Shown one piece after another: positions 37,121 to 50,700 of a stretch of DNA of 64,000 bases. Each line of letters begins with the position of its first letter. Position 1 is the stretch's first letter. The position numbers and the translations under genes are program-made. The stretch comes from Vicugna pacos (taxonomy: Eukaryota; Chordata; Mammalia; Artiodactyla; Camelidae): contig NW_027328873.1 in the NCBI RefSeq assembly GCF_048564905.1, forward strand, positions 248,001 to 312,000. Direction: 5' to 3'. The notes beneath the pieces are model-generated. The model was not told the origin of the DNA and ran no database searches. It saw nothing but the letters and a program-made list of their open reading frames with translations.

Positions 37121-40100
37121 ATCTTGTCAGTGTTGGGGGAGTGGCTGCATCCGACGAGAGGTTCCTAAAGTCAATGTGGTTCTGCCCACTAGCGTCCCAT
37201 GGGCCTTTCTTCTTCCCTCTTTTCTTTTGTTCTTATCTGTATGCACAGTACCAATGGAGAGAAGTGTGTCCCTTTTCAGTTGAAGGTTTCACACGTCTTT
37301 AAACTTTCTAAGAGTTCACAGTACACACAGACCCAGTAAAGGAGACTTATGTTCCTATAATATCCGTACAACCGGAATACATATGCGTCGCATGATTTCT
37401 GCTGAAAAACCCACACTCTCAGGACATGGATCTATTGGTTTCATGGGGGCTGAATTTCCAAGAAATGAAACCAACCCCAATGTGCACTTTACTGTCTGTC
37501 TCTTTTGCTCTTAGTACACTTTGGCAGAGCTACTTGCCTTTGTTATAGGCTTCTTACAATTCTTCTCTACGTAGCGTAGAATATGGCATTCCTCCATCCT
37601 GTTGGAAGACATACAAGACTACATCACGGACTAGGAATCCAGTGGATTCCAAATCGGCATTTGGGTGAGGTCACGATATGCTCTTATGAATCTATATTTA
37701 CGAATATGAATGCACGCCTCTGATTTCCGAATACAAGTGTGCTGAGTACATGCAAGCCGCAATACTGGGTCGATGCGTGCTGAATGATCCTTGATATCAC
37801 CTTGAGTATTTTCTTTTGAATAATCATGTTTCCCATGGTATATGTCAGCCAACCGTACCATTTTGGTGCATGTTTGTTGGTTTGATTCTTTGTTGGTCTG
37901 CTTCTCGCTTGTTTTGCAAACACGTCAGGACATGCATCTCTCCTTTCGCTTCAAACAGAGAGTCAAATAAGCTGATTCACTTAAGAGAGTGCTTCCAATC
38001 ACCTATGATTTCCTGCTTCCCTCTCCAATCTTTAAGGTTTTGATGTCCTCCTTGCCTTCTTCTTGTTTCTTCTTTGCCACTCATGCTCTTCTTGCATTTC
38101 CAATAATGGTTTTCTTCTTTCCATTTCATCTTGCTGCTTTTCTATTCCGGGGAGTATTCTCAACCTTCCTTTTAGAAGAAGTTTTGAACTGCTGAATTCT
38201 TTTATGATTTGCCGGTCTGTGGATTGCTCTAGCTCTGCCATTATTAGAAATGGTGGTCATGTGGCATAGGCTACCCTAGGTGGCAGCATTTGGCCATTCA
38301 GGATATGGTCTGTGTCCTGGCACTCCTCCCTGTCCTGCAATATTGCTGCCGAGTTATAAGCTGAAACCCTTCTGGAGGTTCCCTTGTGACTATGTTGTTT
38401 CCTCCAGGTGCATTTTAAATCACTGTGATATTCGTGAACTTTGTTGATTGGAATCATACAGCTGCTGGTAGGTCTATTGGGATTCCACCTCCTTTGAATG
38501 CTGTGTAATTCCTGAATTCGCATAGATGATTTTTTCTTGGCTTTCAACAAGTTTCAGTCTGATATTTCTACAGATAAATTTTCAGACATATTTTATTTCT
38601 TTATCTCTTGCTTTTCCATCTGGGACTCTTATGAATTCTAGTCTTTCATGCCCTGTCTTAATCCAGGATACAACAGCAATATTTTCATTGTTTTGCACTT
38701 GCTTTCCTATGTCCGAATCTGACCGAGGGATTTCTGTTCCCCTGTCTTCACAGTCATTCACGCGTCCCTCTGCATTATCTAGTCTGCTAAGGACTGAATT
38801 TTAGCCCTGATATTATCACATCCACTGAGTTTTCTGATATTTTTTGGCTCGTCTTTAGACTTTCTCTTCCCCTTTTCTGGTATTCTGCCTTTTGTGATTC
38901 TGAGACCATTTTGTTCTTCAGTGTTTTCCTGACCTCCATTTTCAACACTTGGACTGCATAGCGTTTTGCAGTCTAGTTGTTTGAAAGCTTATCTTTTGGG
39001 CCTTCAATATCTTTGGAACTGAAAATGGTACTTCCTATTTCATTTACTGTACTTCTTATTCTCTACTGGTCAGGTAATATCAGGTATCTATTGTAGATTT
39101 TTAGGGCTATGTTAAGTGAAAATTTTAGACTCTTGTCTCTACGCAATTCCAAGGGATTTCTGTGAGGACAATTTCTCCTAGACATTGATGCCATATTCTC
39201 TTCCTGTGTGTGTTGTCTGGTATTTCTCCAATGGCTGGTGTTGCATTTGTTGAGATGAACAACCCATACTATTTCGATTAGCATAACTTCATTTTGGTTA
39301 CGCTTATCTCACATTTCTGAAAGTGCGCAGGACACGGCCTCTTGTGGAAATGAGGATTCTAAAGGTTCTCAGCTCTGCATTCTGCTCTATGTCATTTTGG
39401 AGTGTTTCCAAAACAGCAAACTGAGAGTGCGCTTGTGCTTTGTAGTGCCACGGGAATGTCCCAATGAAAGCAGTTTTTCCCAGAGCTTCTCTGTCTACTG
39501 AAACACCAGTGGAAGCACATCCATGGATGTCACAAATCAGGGGCTGCTGGAATGATCCCGCAGACCGACCTTGGTGTCCTGGCTGCCGTACCGTGCCGGT
39601 GCCATCCAAAATGTAGCATCCGATTTTGGGAGATAGTGCTGAAGGAAATGCTTCCTCTTCTCACGCTGTGGACTTGGACCACTCTACCTTGTCCTATCAT
39701 CCTTGTGGCACGGGTGCACGAAGGCCACCACAGAGCTTTTGTGCATCCTGTGCCTCAAACCAAACCATAATCCCAGCCCAGGTTATGAATGTAGCAGATC
39801 CTAAGGCTTTTCATTCTGATTTCAAACCCAAGGCCCCCTGGATCCCTCAGACCAGATGCACAATAGCTCTGATTCAGCCCCACACGTGCTCTATTGGCAA
39901 AATGCCCAGTTGGTCCCTGGTCCTGCAGATGCACTGGGTGTGGCCATGGGACATATCGGTAATCTCAACCGCGCGACCAGTGTGGTTGATTTATCATTGG
40001 TACACTGTTCGGTTTGCTCTCTTGATTAGACCCACCACATCCCACAACGCACTCCAGATCCCTGAGACTCAGCGTATGCCATCAACCGTAGCCCTATACC

Positions 40101-42325
40101 TCACTTACCGATGCTCCTGCTAACTGTAATTTGGCATCACGGATCTTGGTCTCAGAATCAACTTTGGGGATATTTTGCGCTGGTTTCTTTGAGTTCTGTC
40201 AGCCAAGCATCTGCTGTGCACTCTTGTTAATCTCAGCACATCACCTTCAATCTCATGTCTCCTGTCCGCTTGAGAGGGTGCGTCCAAGTTAAACAGGGTT
40301 TCACCTTTTTTGGTCAGACCCTGCACTGGTTTCCATTCCCTGCATTGCCTTCTCCTGCTTCCAGGTGTCCTGAGGCCTCATCCTGTCTTTGGAAGTAACA
40401 GACCTCTCTTCGGCAAGTGTCCTGTGCCAAAGGATGGGTGAGTGGAGTTTTACATTTCTCTGTACAAGGGAGCGCGTGAGTGCAGGTTGCACTTCTTCTC
40501 TGCCAACTGGGCATCGATGAATCAACACTATCCAGATACATTTCACAGAAATGTGATATTTGCTTAGCTCTTGGTTTCTATACAGCCGTGGTGGGAGGGG
40601 TTGTCCAAAGAAACCTGTTTTGACATTGTGTTGATATCTCATTTGCAGTCTTTAAGAATTTTAACAGAATTCATTTCCATGTTTTGGGAGTTATAAGAAA
40701 ATGAAGTTACTTTGAAACACACTAAATCGACCTAGAAACAAGACTTGTCAATTTTGGTAACATTTTGTCAGCTCTACGGAAAACCTAGACAGATAGAATG
40801 CAAACTAGCAGTCCAAACTGTTAAAGGGGTCATGTCAGCTCTTTACGGTTGAAGCCTCCGAGACCAACAGGAACCATGAAATAACTATTGGAAACATGAA
40901 ATAACCCCCAACCTTGGATACACTTGGGCATGTGGTGCCCTTTAGTCCTATTTGTCACCTACTGGCCAATGTTGGCATTTCAAGGGGTAACATCCCTCTC
41001 TAGGAAAATACAAGAGGAAACAAACCAAATATATACATTTAGGTTTGAATCCAAAGGCACCTAGGGGCATTATAGCTAGGAGAACCCTGCTGCAGTTATG
41101 CTTGTCTATGGAGAACCAGGTGTTCTTCTATCAGTGATGAAAACAGTTAATCTTCCGATCATGTTGGGTAAAGCCATTTAACGCAACCAAGTCTGCACCC
41201 ACATGATATAGAGCCCCCGGGGGCTTGACTCAAGTGAAAGACGATCCACATAAGCTGTGTCTTTAATGTCATTGGCGACTTTTACAGTACACTTCACTTT
41301 CTGACTTGTACTATTTACCTATACTGTCTTGAAAAACTGAGGCCTAATACAGATTCAAGTTCAGTCAAACATTCCCCTCACTTACCACACTCCCTTCAAC
41401 CCAAGGGAAGACATAAACACAACATTTGCTGAATCTAGCGGAAGGCCATCGTTTCTAGGTGTGAGCTAAGTATTCAATTCCTATCTATTTCAGCCGAGAC
41501 TATTTGACCTTTAAGGAGTTCACTGTTGTTCACAGAGTGTGAAGCTGGAGGAACTCTGATTCTAGGAGGGACTTGCCCTTCTCCTAATGGCTTCATTGCC
41601 GCTCAGGTACTGAACCTTCAAAATGGATGCGTGAGTGGAGGGGAGGGAAGGGCAAGTGCTTGCTAGCTAGGCCCAAAACTGGGAAAAGGCTTACCTGGGC
41701 TTGGTGAATTTTGGTCTGAATGGCTTGGGAAGGCCCCTTGGGACGTGTGGATCCTCACGACCTCTTCCAAGAACAGGAGCGTTTTGATCATCTCTGCCAT
41801 CTCTTCTCTTGCACACGTCAGGGACCTTGGACCCGTTCTTGGAGAAGAGAATTGAGGAACTTCCTCAAGTCCACGTTGGCACTCCGTATGTTTCTGCCAG
41901 TATCAGTGAGGTTCAATATGTCTCCTGAATGTCTTTTGAGCCTGGTATCCTCTACAGCTGTCTCCACGCCAGTATTCTCCATTGTAGCAGAACATCACTC
42001 ATCCATGTGTTCGCATCTCTCCTCAATCCGTGCAGCCAGCTTTTCGGCCAGCTTCTCTTCGTGACTCCCCTAAAGTCGACTTCACCAGGACTGGGCAAGT
42101 CTGAAAGTACCTCGGAGCCTCACCAGTAAGCTGATGACAGGCAGATCTTCCACTGTCTGCCCTTTCAGGTTCTGGAAACTGACCTGTGAACTCAGGTCTT
42201 TGGGCAGCAGAAGTATCTCGAACTTACACAGCTTCCCGGACCAAACAACTAAGCCAACCTCCACAGAGGCCTGCAGCCCCTCCATCACACTGATCCACCC
42301 ACAGAACTCGGCCCGGTTACCTAGG
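37035..42325. repeat. Array unit 8 (5291 bp)
   Basis: A two-base shortening of the T run near 40708 and small compensating differences near 41400 are private to this copy. It shares with unit 12 a C-to-T state near 37794 that is not seen in its neighbours. The palindrome at 37634-37650 has a central G. Confidence 0.97.
38032..38952 (-). mobile_element. LINE-1-type ORF1 relic, unit 8
   Basis: Same relic. A private change near 38240 creates an ATG after the shared TGA. The tail of the domain is then open at 38032-38241 in the same frame as 38257-38550, which shows that only the TGA separates them. The tail is lysine- and arginine-rich, as in L1 ORF1p C-termini. Confidence 0.72.
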
Positions 42326-42411
42326 ATCCAACAGCCACAACAAGCCTCGTGGAACACACCAACATTCCACCTGGAATCCAACCGGTAACTGCCATCCCCA
42401 ATGGCTGCTGC
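41695..42411 (-). other. Exon-like minus-strand segment, unit 8 (block B interrupted)
   Basis: Block A is open with three private residues near 42245-42260 shared with unit 9. Block B has a TGA near 41996, just after its internal ATG. Confidence 0.3.
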
Positions 42412-45400
42412 ATCTTGTCAGTGTTGGGGGAGGGGCTGCATCCGACGAGAGGTTCCTAAAGTAAATGTGGTTCTGACCACTAGCGTCCCATGGGCCTTTT
42501 TCTTCCCTCTTTATTATGTTCAGATCTGTATGCACAGTACCAATGGAGAGAAGTGTGTCCCTTTTCAGTTGAAGGTTTCACACGTCTTTAAACTTTCTAA
42601 GAGTTCACAGTACACAGAGACCCAGTAAAGGAGACTTATGTTCGTATAATATCCGTACAACCGGAATACATATGCGTCGCATGATTTCTGCTGAAAAACC
42701 CACACTCTCAGGACATGGATCTATTGGTTTCATGGGGGCTGAATTTCCAAGAAATGAAACCAACCCCAATGTGCACTTTACTGTCTGTCTCTTTTGCTCT
42801 TAGTACACTTTGGCAGAGCTACTTGCCTTTGTTATAGGCTTCTTACAATTCTTCTCTACGTAGCGTAGAATATGGCATTCCTTCATCCTGTTGGAAGACA
42901 TACAAGACTACATCACGGACTAGGAATCCAGTGGATTCCAAATCGGCATTTGGGTGAGGTCACGATATGCTCTGATGAATCTATATTTACGAATATGAAT
43001 GCACGCCTCTGATTTCCGAATACAAGTGTGCTGAGTACATGCAAGCCGCAATACTGGGTCGATGCGTGCTGAATGATCCTTGACATCACCTTGAGTATTT
43101 TCTTTTGAATAATCATGTTTCCCATGGTATATGTCAGCCAACCGTACCATTTTGGTGCATGTTTGTCGGTTTGATTCTTTGTTGGTCTGCTTCTCGCTTG
43201 TTTTGCAAACACGTCAGGACATGCATCTCTCCTTTCGCTTCAAACAGAGAGTCAAATAAGCTGATTCACTTAAGAGAGTGCTTCCAATCACCTATGATTT
43301 CCTGCTTCCCTCTCCAATCTTTAAGGTTTTGATGTCCTCCTTGCCTTCTTCTTGTTTCTTCTTTGCCACTCATGCTCTTCTTGCATTTCCAATAATGGTT
43401 TTCTTCTTTCCATTTCATCTTGCTGCTTTTCTATTCCGGGGAGTATTCTCAACCTTCCTTTTAGAAGAAGTTTTGAACTGCTGAATTCTTTTATGATTTG
43501 CCGGTCTGTGGATTGCTCTAGCTCTGCCGTTATTAGAAATGGTGGTCATGTGGCATAGGCTACCCTAGGTGGCAGCCTTTGACCATTCAGGATATGGTCT
43601 GTGTCCTGGCACTCCTCCCTTTCCTGCAATACTGCTCCCGAGTTATAAGCTGAAACCCCTCTGGAGGTTCCCTTGTGACTATGTTGTTTCCTCCAGGTGC
43701 ATTTTAAATCACTGTGATATTCGTGTACTTTGTTGATTGGAATCATACAGCTGCTTGTAGGTCTATTGGGATCCCACCTCCTTTGGATGCTGTGTAATTC
43801 CTTAATTCGCATAGATGATTTTTTCTTGGCTTTCAACAAGTTTCAGTCTGATATTTCAACAGATAAATTTTCAGACATATTTTATTTCTTTATCTCTTGC
43901 TTTTCCATCTGGGACTCTTATGAATTCTAGTCTTTCATGCCCTGTCTTAACCCAGGATACAACAGCAATATTTTCCTTGTTTTGCACTTGCTTTCCTATG
44001 TCCGAATCTGACCGAGGGATTTCTGTTCCCCTGTCTTCACAGTCATTCACGCGTCCCTCTGCATTATCTAGTCGGCTAAGGACTGAATTTTAGCCCTGAT
44101 ATTATCACATCCACTGAGTTTTCTGATATCTTTTGGCTCGTCTTTAGACTTTCTCTTCCCCTTTTCTGGTATTCTGCCTTTTGTGATTCTGAGACCCTTT
44201 TGTTCTTCAGTGTTTTCCTGACCTCCATTTTCAACACTTGGTCTGCATAGCGTTTTGCAGTCTAGTTGTTTGAAAGCTTATCTTTTGGGCCTTCAATATC
44301 TTTGGAACTGAAAATGGTACTTCCTATTTCTTTTACTGTACTTCTTCATCTCTACTGGTCAGGTAATATCAGGTATCTAATGTAGATTTTTATGGCTATG
44401 TTAAGTGAAAATTTTAGACACTTGTCTCTACGCAATTACAAGGGATTTCTGTGAGGACAATTTCTCCTAGACATTGATGCCATATTCTGTTCCTGTGTGT
44501 GTTGTCTGGTATATCTCCAATTGCTGGTGTTGCATTTGTTGTGATGAACAACCCATACTATTTCGATTAGCATAACTTCATTTTGATTACGCTTATCTCA
44601 CAATTCTGAAAGTGCGCAGGACACGGCCTCTTGTGGAAATGAGGATTCTAAAGGTTCTCAGCTCTGCATTCTGCTCTATGTCATTTTGGAGTGTTTCCAA
44701 AACAGCAAACTGAGAGTGCGCTTGTGCTTTGTAGTGCCACGGGAATATCCCAATGAAAGCAGTTCTTCCCAGAGCTTCTCTGTCTACTGAAACACCAGTG
44801 GAAGCCCATCCATGGATGTCACAAATCAGGGGCTGCTGGAATGATCCCGCAGACCGACCTTGGTGTCCTGGCTGCCGTACCGTGCCGGTGCCATTCAAAA
44901 TGTAGCATCCGATTTTGGGAGATAGTGCTGAAGGTAATGCTTCCTTTTCTCACGATGTGGACTTGGACCACTCTACCTTGTCCTATCATCCTTGTGGCAC
45001 GGGTGCACGAAGGCCACCACAGAGCTGTTGCGCATCCTGTGCCTCAAACCAAACCATAATCCCAGCCCAGGTTATGTATGTAGCAGATCCTAAGGCTTTT
45101 CATTCTGATTTCAAACACAAGGCCCCCTGGATCCCTCAGACCAGATGTACAATAGCTCTGATTCAGCCCCACACGTGCTCTATTGGCAAAATGCCCAATT
45201 GGTCCCTGGTCCTGCAGATGCACTGGGTGTGGCCATGGGACATATCGGTAATCTCAACCGTGAGAACAGTGTGGTTGATTTATCATTGGTACACTGTTCG
45301 GTTTGCTCTCTTGATTAGACCCACCACATCCCACAACGCACTCCAGATCCCTGAGACTCAGCGTATGCCATCAACCGTAGCCCTATACCTCACTTAGCGA

Positions 45401-47615
45401 TGCTCCTGCTAACTGTAATTTGGCATCACGGATCTTGGTCTCAGAATCAACTGTGGGGATATTTTGCGCTGGTTTCTTTGAGTTCTGTCAGCCAAGCATC
45501 TGCTGTGCACTCTTGTAAATCTCAGCACATCACCTTCAATCTCATGTCTCCTGTCCGCTTGAGAGGGTGCGTCCAAGTTAAACAGGGTTTCACCCTTGTT
45601 GGTCAGACCGTGCCCTGGTTTCCATTCCCTGCTTTGCCTTCTCCTGCTTCCAGGTGTCCTGAGGCCTCATCCTGTCTTTGGAAGTAACAGACCTCTCTTC
45701 GGCAAGTGTCCTGTGCCAAAGGCTGGGTGAGTGGAGTTTTACATTTCTCTGTACAAGGGAGCGCGTGAGTGCAGGTTGCACTTCTTCTCTGCCAACTGGG
45801 CATCGATGAATCAACACTATCCAGATACATTTCACAGAAATGTGATATTTGCTTAGCTCTCGGTTTCTATACAGCCGTGGTGGGAGGGGTTGTCCAAAGA
45901 AATCTCTTTTGACATTGTGTTGATATCTCATTTGCTGTCTTTAAGAATTTTAACAGAATTCATTTCCATGTTTTGGGAGTTATACGAAAATGAAGTTATT
46001 TTTTGAAACACACTAAATCGACCTAGAAGCCAGACTTGTCAATTTTGGTAACATTTTGTCAGCTCTACGGAAAACCTAGACAGATAGAATGCAAACTAGC
46101 AGTCCAAACTTTTAAAGGGGTCATGTCAGCTCTTTACGGTTGAAGCCTCCGAGACCAACAGGAACCATGAAATAACTATTGGAAACATGAAATAACCCCC
46201 AACCTTGGATACACTTGGGCATGTGGTGCCCTTTAGTCCTATTTGTCACTGACTGGCCAATGTTGGCATTTCACGGGGTAACATCCCTCTCTAGGAAAAT
46301 ACAAGAGGAAACAAACCAAATATATACATTTAGGTTTGAATCCAAAAGCACCTAGAGGCATTATAGCTAGGAGAACCCTGCTGCAGTTATGCTTGTCTAT
46401 GGAGAACCAGGTGTTCTTCTATCAGTGATGAGAACAGTTAATCTTCCGATCATGTTGGGTAAAGCCATTTAACGCAACCAAGTCTGCACCCACATGATAT
46501 AGTGCCCCCGGGGGCTTGACTCAAGTGAAAGACGATCCACATAAGCTGTGTCTTTAATGTCATTGGCGACTTTTACAGTACACTTCACTTTCTGACTTGT
46601 ACTATTTACCTATACTGTCTTGAAAAACTGAGGCCTAATACAGATTCAAGTTCAGTCAAAGATTCCCCTCACTTACCACACTCCCTTCACCCCAGGGAAG
46701 ACATAAACACAACATTTGCTGAATCTAGCGGAAGGCCATCGTTTCTAGGTGTGAGCTAATTATTCAATTCCTATCTATTTCAGCCGAGAATATTTGACCT
46801 TTAAGGAGTTCACTGTTGTTCACAGAGTGTGAAGCTGGAGGAACTCTGATTCTAGGAGGGACTTGCCCTTCTCCTAATGGCTTCATTGCCGCTCAGGTAC
46901 TGAACCTTCAAAATGGATGCGTGAGTGGAGGGGAGGGAAGGGCAAGTGCTTGCTAGCTAGGCCCAAACCTGGGAAAAGGCTTACCTGGGCTTGGTGAATT
47001 TTGGTCTGAATGGCTTGGGAAGGCCCCTTGGGAAGTGTGGATCCTCACGACCTCTTCCAAGAACAGGAGCGTTTTGATCATCTCTGCCATCTCTTCTCTT
47101 GCACACGTCAGGGACCTTGGACCCGTTCTTGGAGAAGAGAATTGAGGAACTTCCTCAAGTCCACGTTGGCACTCCGTATGTATCTGCCAGTATCAGCGAG
47201 GTTCAATATGTCTCCTGAATGTCTTTTGAGCCTGGTATCCTCTACAGCTGTCTCCACGCCAGTATTCTCCATTGTAGCAGAACATCTCTCATCCATGTGT
47301 TCGCATCTCTCCTCAATGCGTGCAGCCAGCTTTTCGGCCAGCTTCTCTTCGTGACTCCCCTAAAGTCGACTTCACCAGGACTGGGCAAGTCTGAAAGTAC
47401 CTCGGAGCCTCACCAGTAAGCTGATGACAGGCAGATCTTCCACTGTCTGCCCTTTCAGGTTCTGGAAACTGACCTGTGAACTCAGGTCTTAGGGCAGCAG
47501 AAGTATCTCGAACTTACACAGCTTCCCGGACCAAACAACTAAGCCAACCTCCACAGAGGCCTGCAGCCCCTCCATCACACTGATCCACCCACAGAACTCG
47601 GCCCGGTTACCTAGG
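42326..47615. repeat. Array unit 9 (5290 bp)
   Basis: It shares a large set of otherwise private variants with unit 10 (near 42478, 42512, 42643, 43580, 43619, 43772, 44934, 44945, 45148, 45608, 45902 and 46110). The two also differ at many sites, so the shared ancestry is not very recent. Its end carries a stop in the first exon-like block near 47490. Confidence 0.97.
43323..44242 (-). mobile_element. LINE-1-type ORF1 relic, unit 9
   Basis: Same relic. The C-terminal frame at 43546-43839 has private substitutions shared in part with unit 10, near 43580, 43619 and 43772. Confidence 0.7.
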
Positions 47616-47701
47616 ATCCAACAGCCACAACAAGCCTCGTGGAACACACCAACATTCCACCTGGAATCCAACCGGTAACTGCCATCCCCAATGGCTGCTG
47701 C
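46985..47701 (-). other. Exon-like minus-strand segment, unit 9 (block A interrupted)
   Basis: Block B is open at 47108-47359. Block A has a stop near 47489, in the LLLPKD stretch. Confidence 0.3.
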
Positions 47702-50700
47702 ATCTTGTCAGTGTTGGGGGAGGGGCTGCATCCGACGAGAGGTTCCTAAAGTAAATGTGGTTCTGACAACTAGCGTCCCATGGGCCTTTTTCTTCCCTCT
47801 TTATTATGTTCAGATCTGTATGCACAGTACCAATGGAGAGAAGTGTGTCCCTTTTCAGTTGAAGGTTTCACACGTCTTTAAACTTTCTTAGAGTACACAG
47901 TACACAGAGACCAAGTAAAGGAGACTTATGTTCGTATAATATCCGTACAACCGGAATACATATGCGTCGCATGATTTCTGCTGAAAAACCCACACTCTCA
48001 GGACATGGATCTATTTGTTTCATGGGGGCTGAATTTCCAAGAAATGAAACCAACCCCAATGTGCACTTTACTGTCTGTCTCTTTTGCTCTTAGTACACTT
48101 TGGCAGAGCTACTTGCCTTTGTTATAGGCTTCTTACAATTCTTCTCTACGTAGCGTAGAATATGGCATTCCTTCATCCTGTTGGAAGACATACAAGACTA
48201 CATCACGGACTAGGAATCCATTGGATTCCAAATCGGCATTTGGGTGAGGTCACGATATGCTCTTATGAATCTATATTTACGAATATGAATGCACGCCTCT
48301 GATTTCCGAAAACAAGTGTGCTGAGTACATGCAAGCCGCAATACTGGGTCGATGCGTGCTGAATGATCCTTGACATCACCTTGAGTATTTTCTTTTGAAT
48401 AATCATGTTTCCCATGGTATATGTCAGCCAACCGTACCATTTTGGTGCATGTTTGTTGGTTTGATTCTTTGTTGGTCTGCTTCTCGCTTGTTTTGCAAAC
48501 ACGTCAGGACATGCATCTCTCCTTTCGCTTCAAACAGAGAGTCAAATAAGCTGATTCACTTAAGAGAGTGCTTCCAATCACCTATGATTTCCTGCTTCCC
48601 TCTCCAATCTTTAAGGTTTTGATGTCCTCCTTGCCTTCTTCTTGTTTCTTCTTTGCCACTCATGCTCTTCTTGCATTTCCAATAATGGTTTTCTTCTTTC
48701 CATTTCATCTTGCTGCTTTTCTATTCCGGGGAGTGTTCTCAACCTTCCTTTTAGAAGAAGTTTTGAACTGCTGAATTCTTTTATGATTTGCCGGTCTGTG
48801 GATTGCTCTAGCTCTGCCGTTATTAGAAATGGTGGTCATGTGGCATAGGCTACCCTAGGTGGCAGCCTTTGACCATTCAGGATATGGTCTGTGTCCTGGC
48901 ACTCCTCCCTTTCCTGCAATATTGCTGCCGATTTATAAGCTGAAACCCCTCTGGAGGTTCCCTTGTGACTATGTGGTTTCCTCCAGGTGCATTTTAAATC
49001 ACTGTGATATTCGTGAACTTTGTTGATTGGAATCATACAGCTGCTTGTAGGTCTATTGGGATCCCACCTCCTTTGGATGCTGTGTAATTCCTGAATTCGC
49101 ATAGATGATTTTTTCTTGGCTTTCAACAAGTTTCAGTCTGTTATTTCTACAGATAAATTTTCAGACATATTTTATTTCTTTATCTCTTGCTTTTCCATCT
49201 GGGACTCTTATGAATTCTAGTCTTTCATGCCCTGTCTTAACCCAGGATACAACAGCAATATTTTCATTGTTTTGCACTTGCTTTCCTATGTCCGAATCTG
49301 ACCGAGGGATTTCTGTTCCCCTGTCTTCACAGTCATTCACGCGTCCCTCTGCATTATCTAGTCTGCTAAGGACTGAATTTTAGCCCTGATATTATCACAT
49401 CCACTGAGTTTTCTGATATCTTTTGGCTCGTCTTTAGACTCTCTCTTCCCCTTTTCTGGTATCCTGCCTTTTGTGATTCTGAAACCCTTTTGTTCTTCAG
49501 TGTTTTCCTGACCTCCATTTTCAACACTTGGTCTGCATAGCGTTTTGCAGTCTAGTTGTTTGAAAGCTTATCTTTTGGGCCTTCAATATCTTTGGAACTG
49601 AAAATGGTACTTCCTATTTCTTTTACTGTACTTCTTCATCTCTACTGGTCAGGTAATATCAGGTATCTAATGTAGATTTTTAGGGCTATGTTAAGTGAAA
49701 ATTTTAGTCTCTTGTCTCTACGCAATTCCAAGGGATTTCTGTGAGGACAATTTCTCCTAGACATTGATGCCATATTCTGTTCCTGTGTGTGTTGTCTGGT
49801 ATATCTCCAATTGCTGGTGTTGCATTTGTTGTGATGAACAACCCATACTATTTCGATTAGCATAACTTCATTTTGATTACGCTTATCTCACAATTCTGAA
49901 AGTGCGCAGGACACGGCCTCTTGTGGAAATGAGGATTCTAAAGGTTCTCAGCTCTGCATTCTGCTCTATGTCATTTTGGAGTGTTTCCAAAACAGCAAAC
50001 TGAGAGTGCGCTTGTGCTTTGTAGTGCCACGGGAATGTCCCAATGAAAGCAGTTCTTCCCAGAGCTTCTCTGTCTACTGAAACACCAGTGGAAGCACATC
50101 CATGGATGTCACACATCAGGGGCTGCTGGAATGATCCCGCAGACCGACCTTGGTGTCCTGGCTGCCGTACCGTGCCGGTGCCATCCAAAATGTAGCATCC
50201 GATTTTGGGAGATAGTGCTGAAGGTAATGATTCCTTTTCTCACGATGTGGACTTGGACCACTCTACCTTGTCCTATCATCCTTGTGGCACGGGTGCACGA
50301 AGGCCACCACAGAGCTGTTGCGCATCCTGTGCCTCAAACCAAACCATAATCCCAGCCCAGGTTATGAATGTAGCAGATCCTAAGGCTTTTCATTCTGATT
50401 TCAAACACAAGGCCCCCTGGATCCCTCAGACCAGATGTACAATAGCTCTGATTCAGCCCCACACGTGCTCTATTGGCAAAATGCCCAATTGGTCCCTGGT
50501 CCTGCAGATGCACTGGGTGTGGCCATGGGACATATCGGTAATCTCAACCGTGCGAACAGTGTGGTTGATTTATCATTGGTACACTGTTCGGTTTGCTCTC
50601 TTGATTAGACCCACCACATCCCACAACGCACTCCAGATCCCTGAGACTCAGCGTATGCCATCAACCGTAGCCCTATACCTCACTTACCGATGCTCCTGCT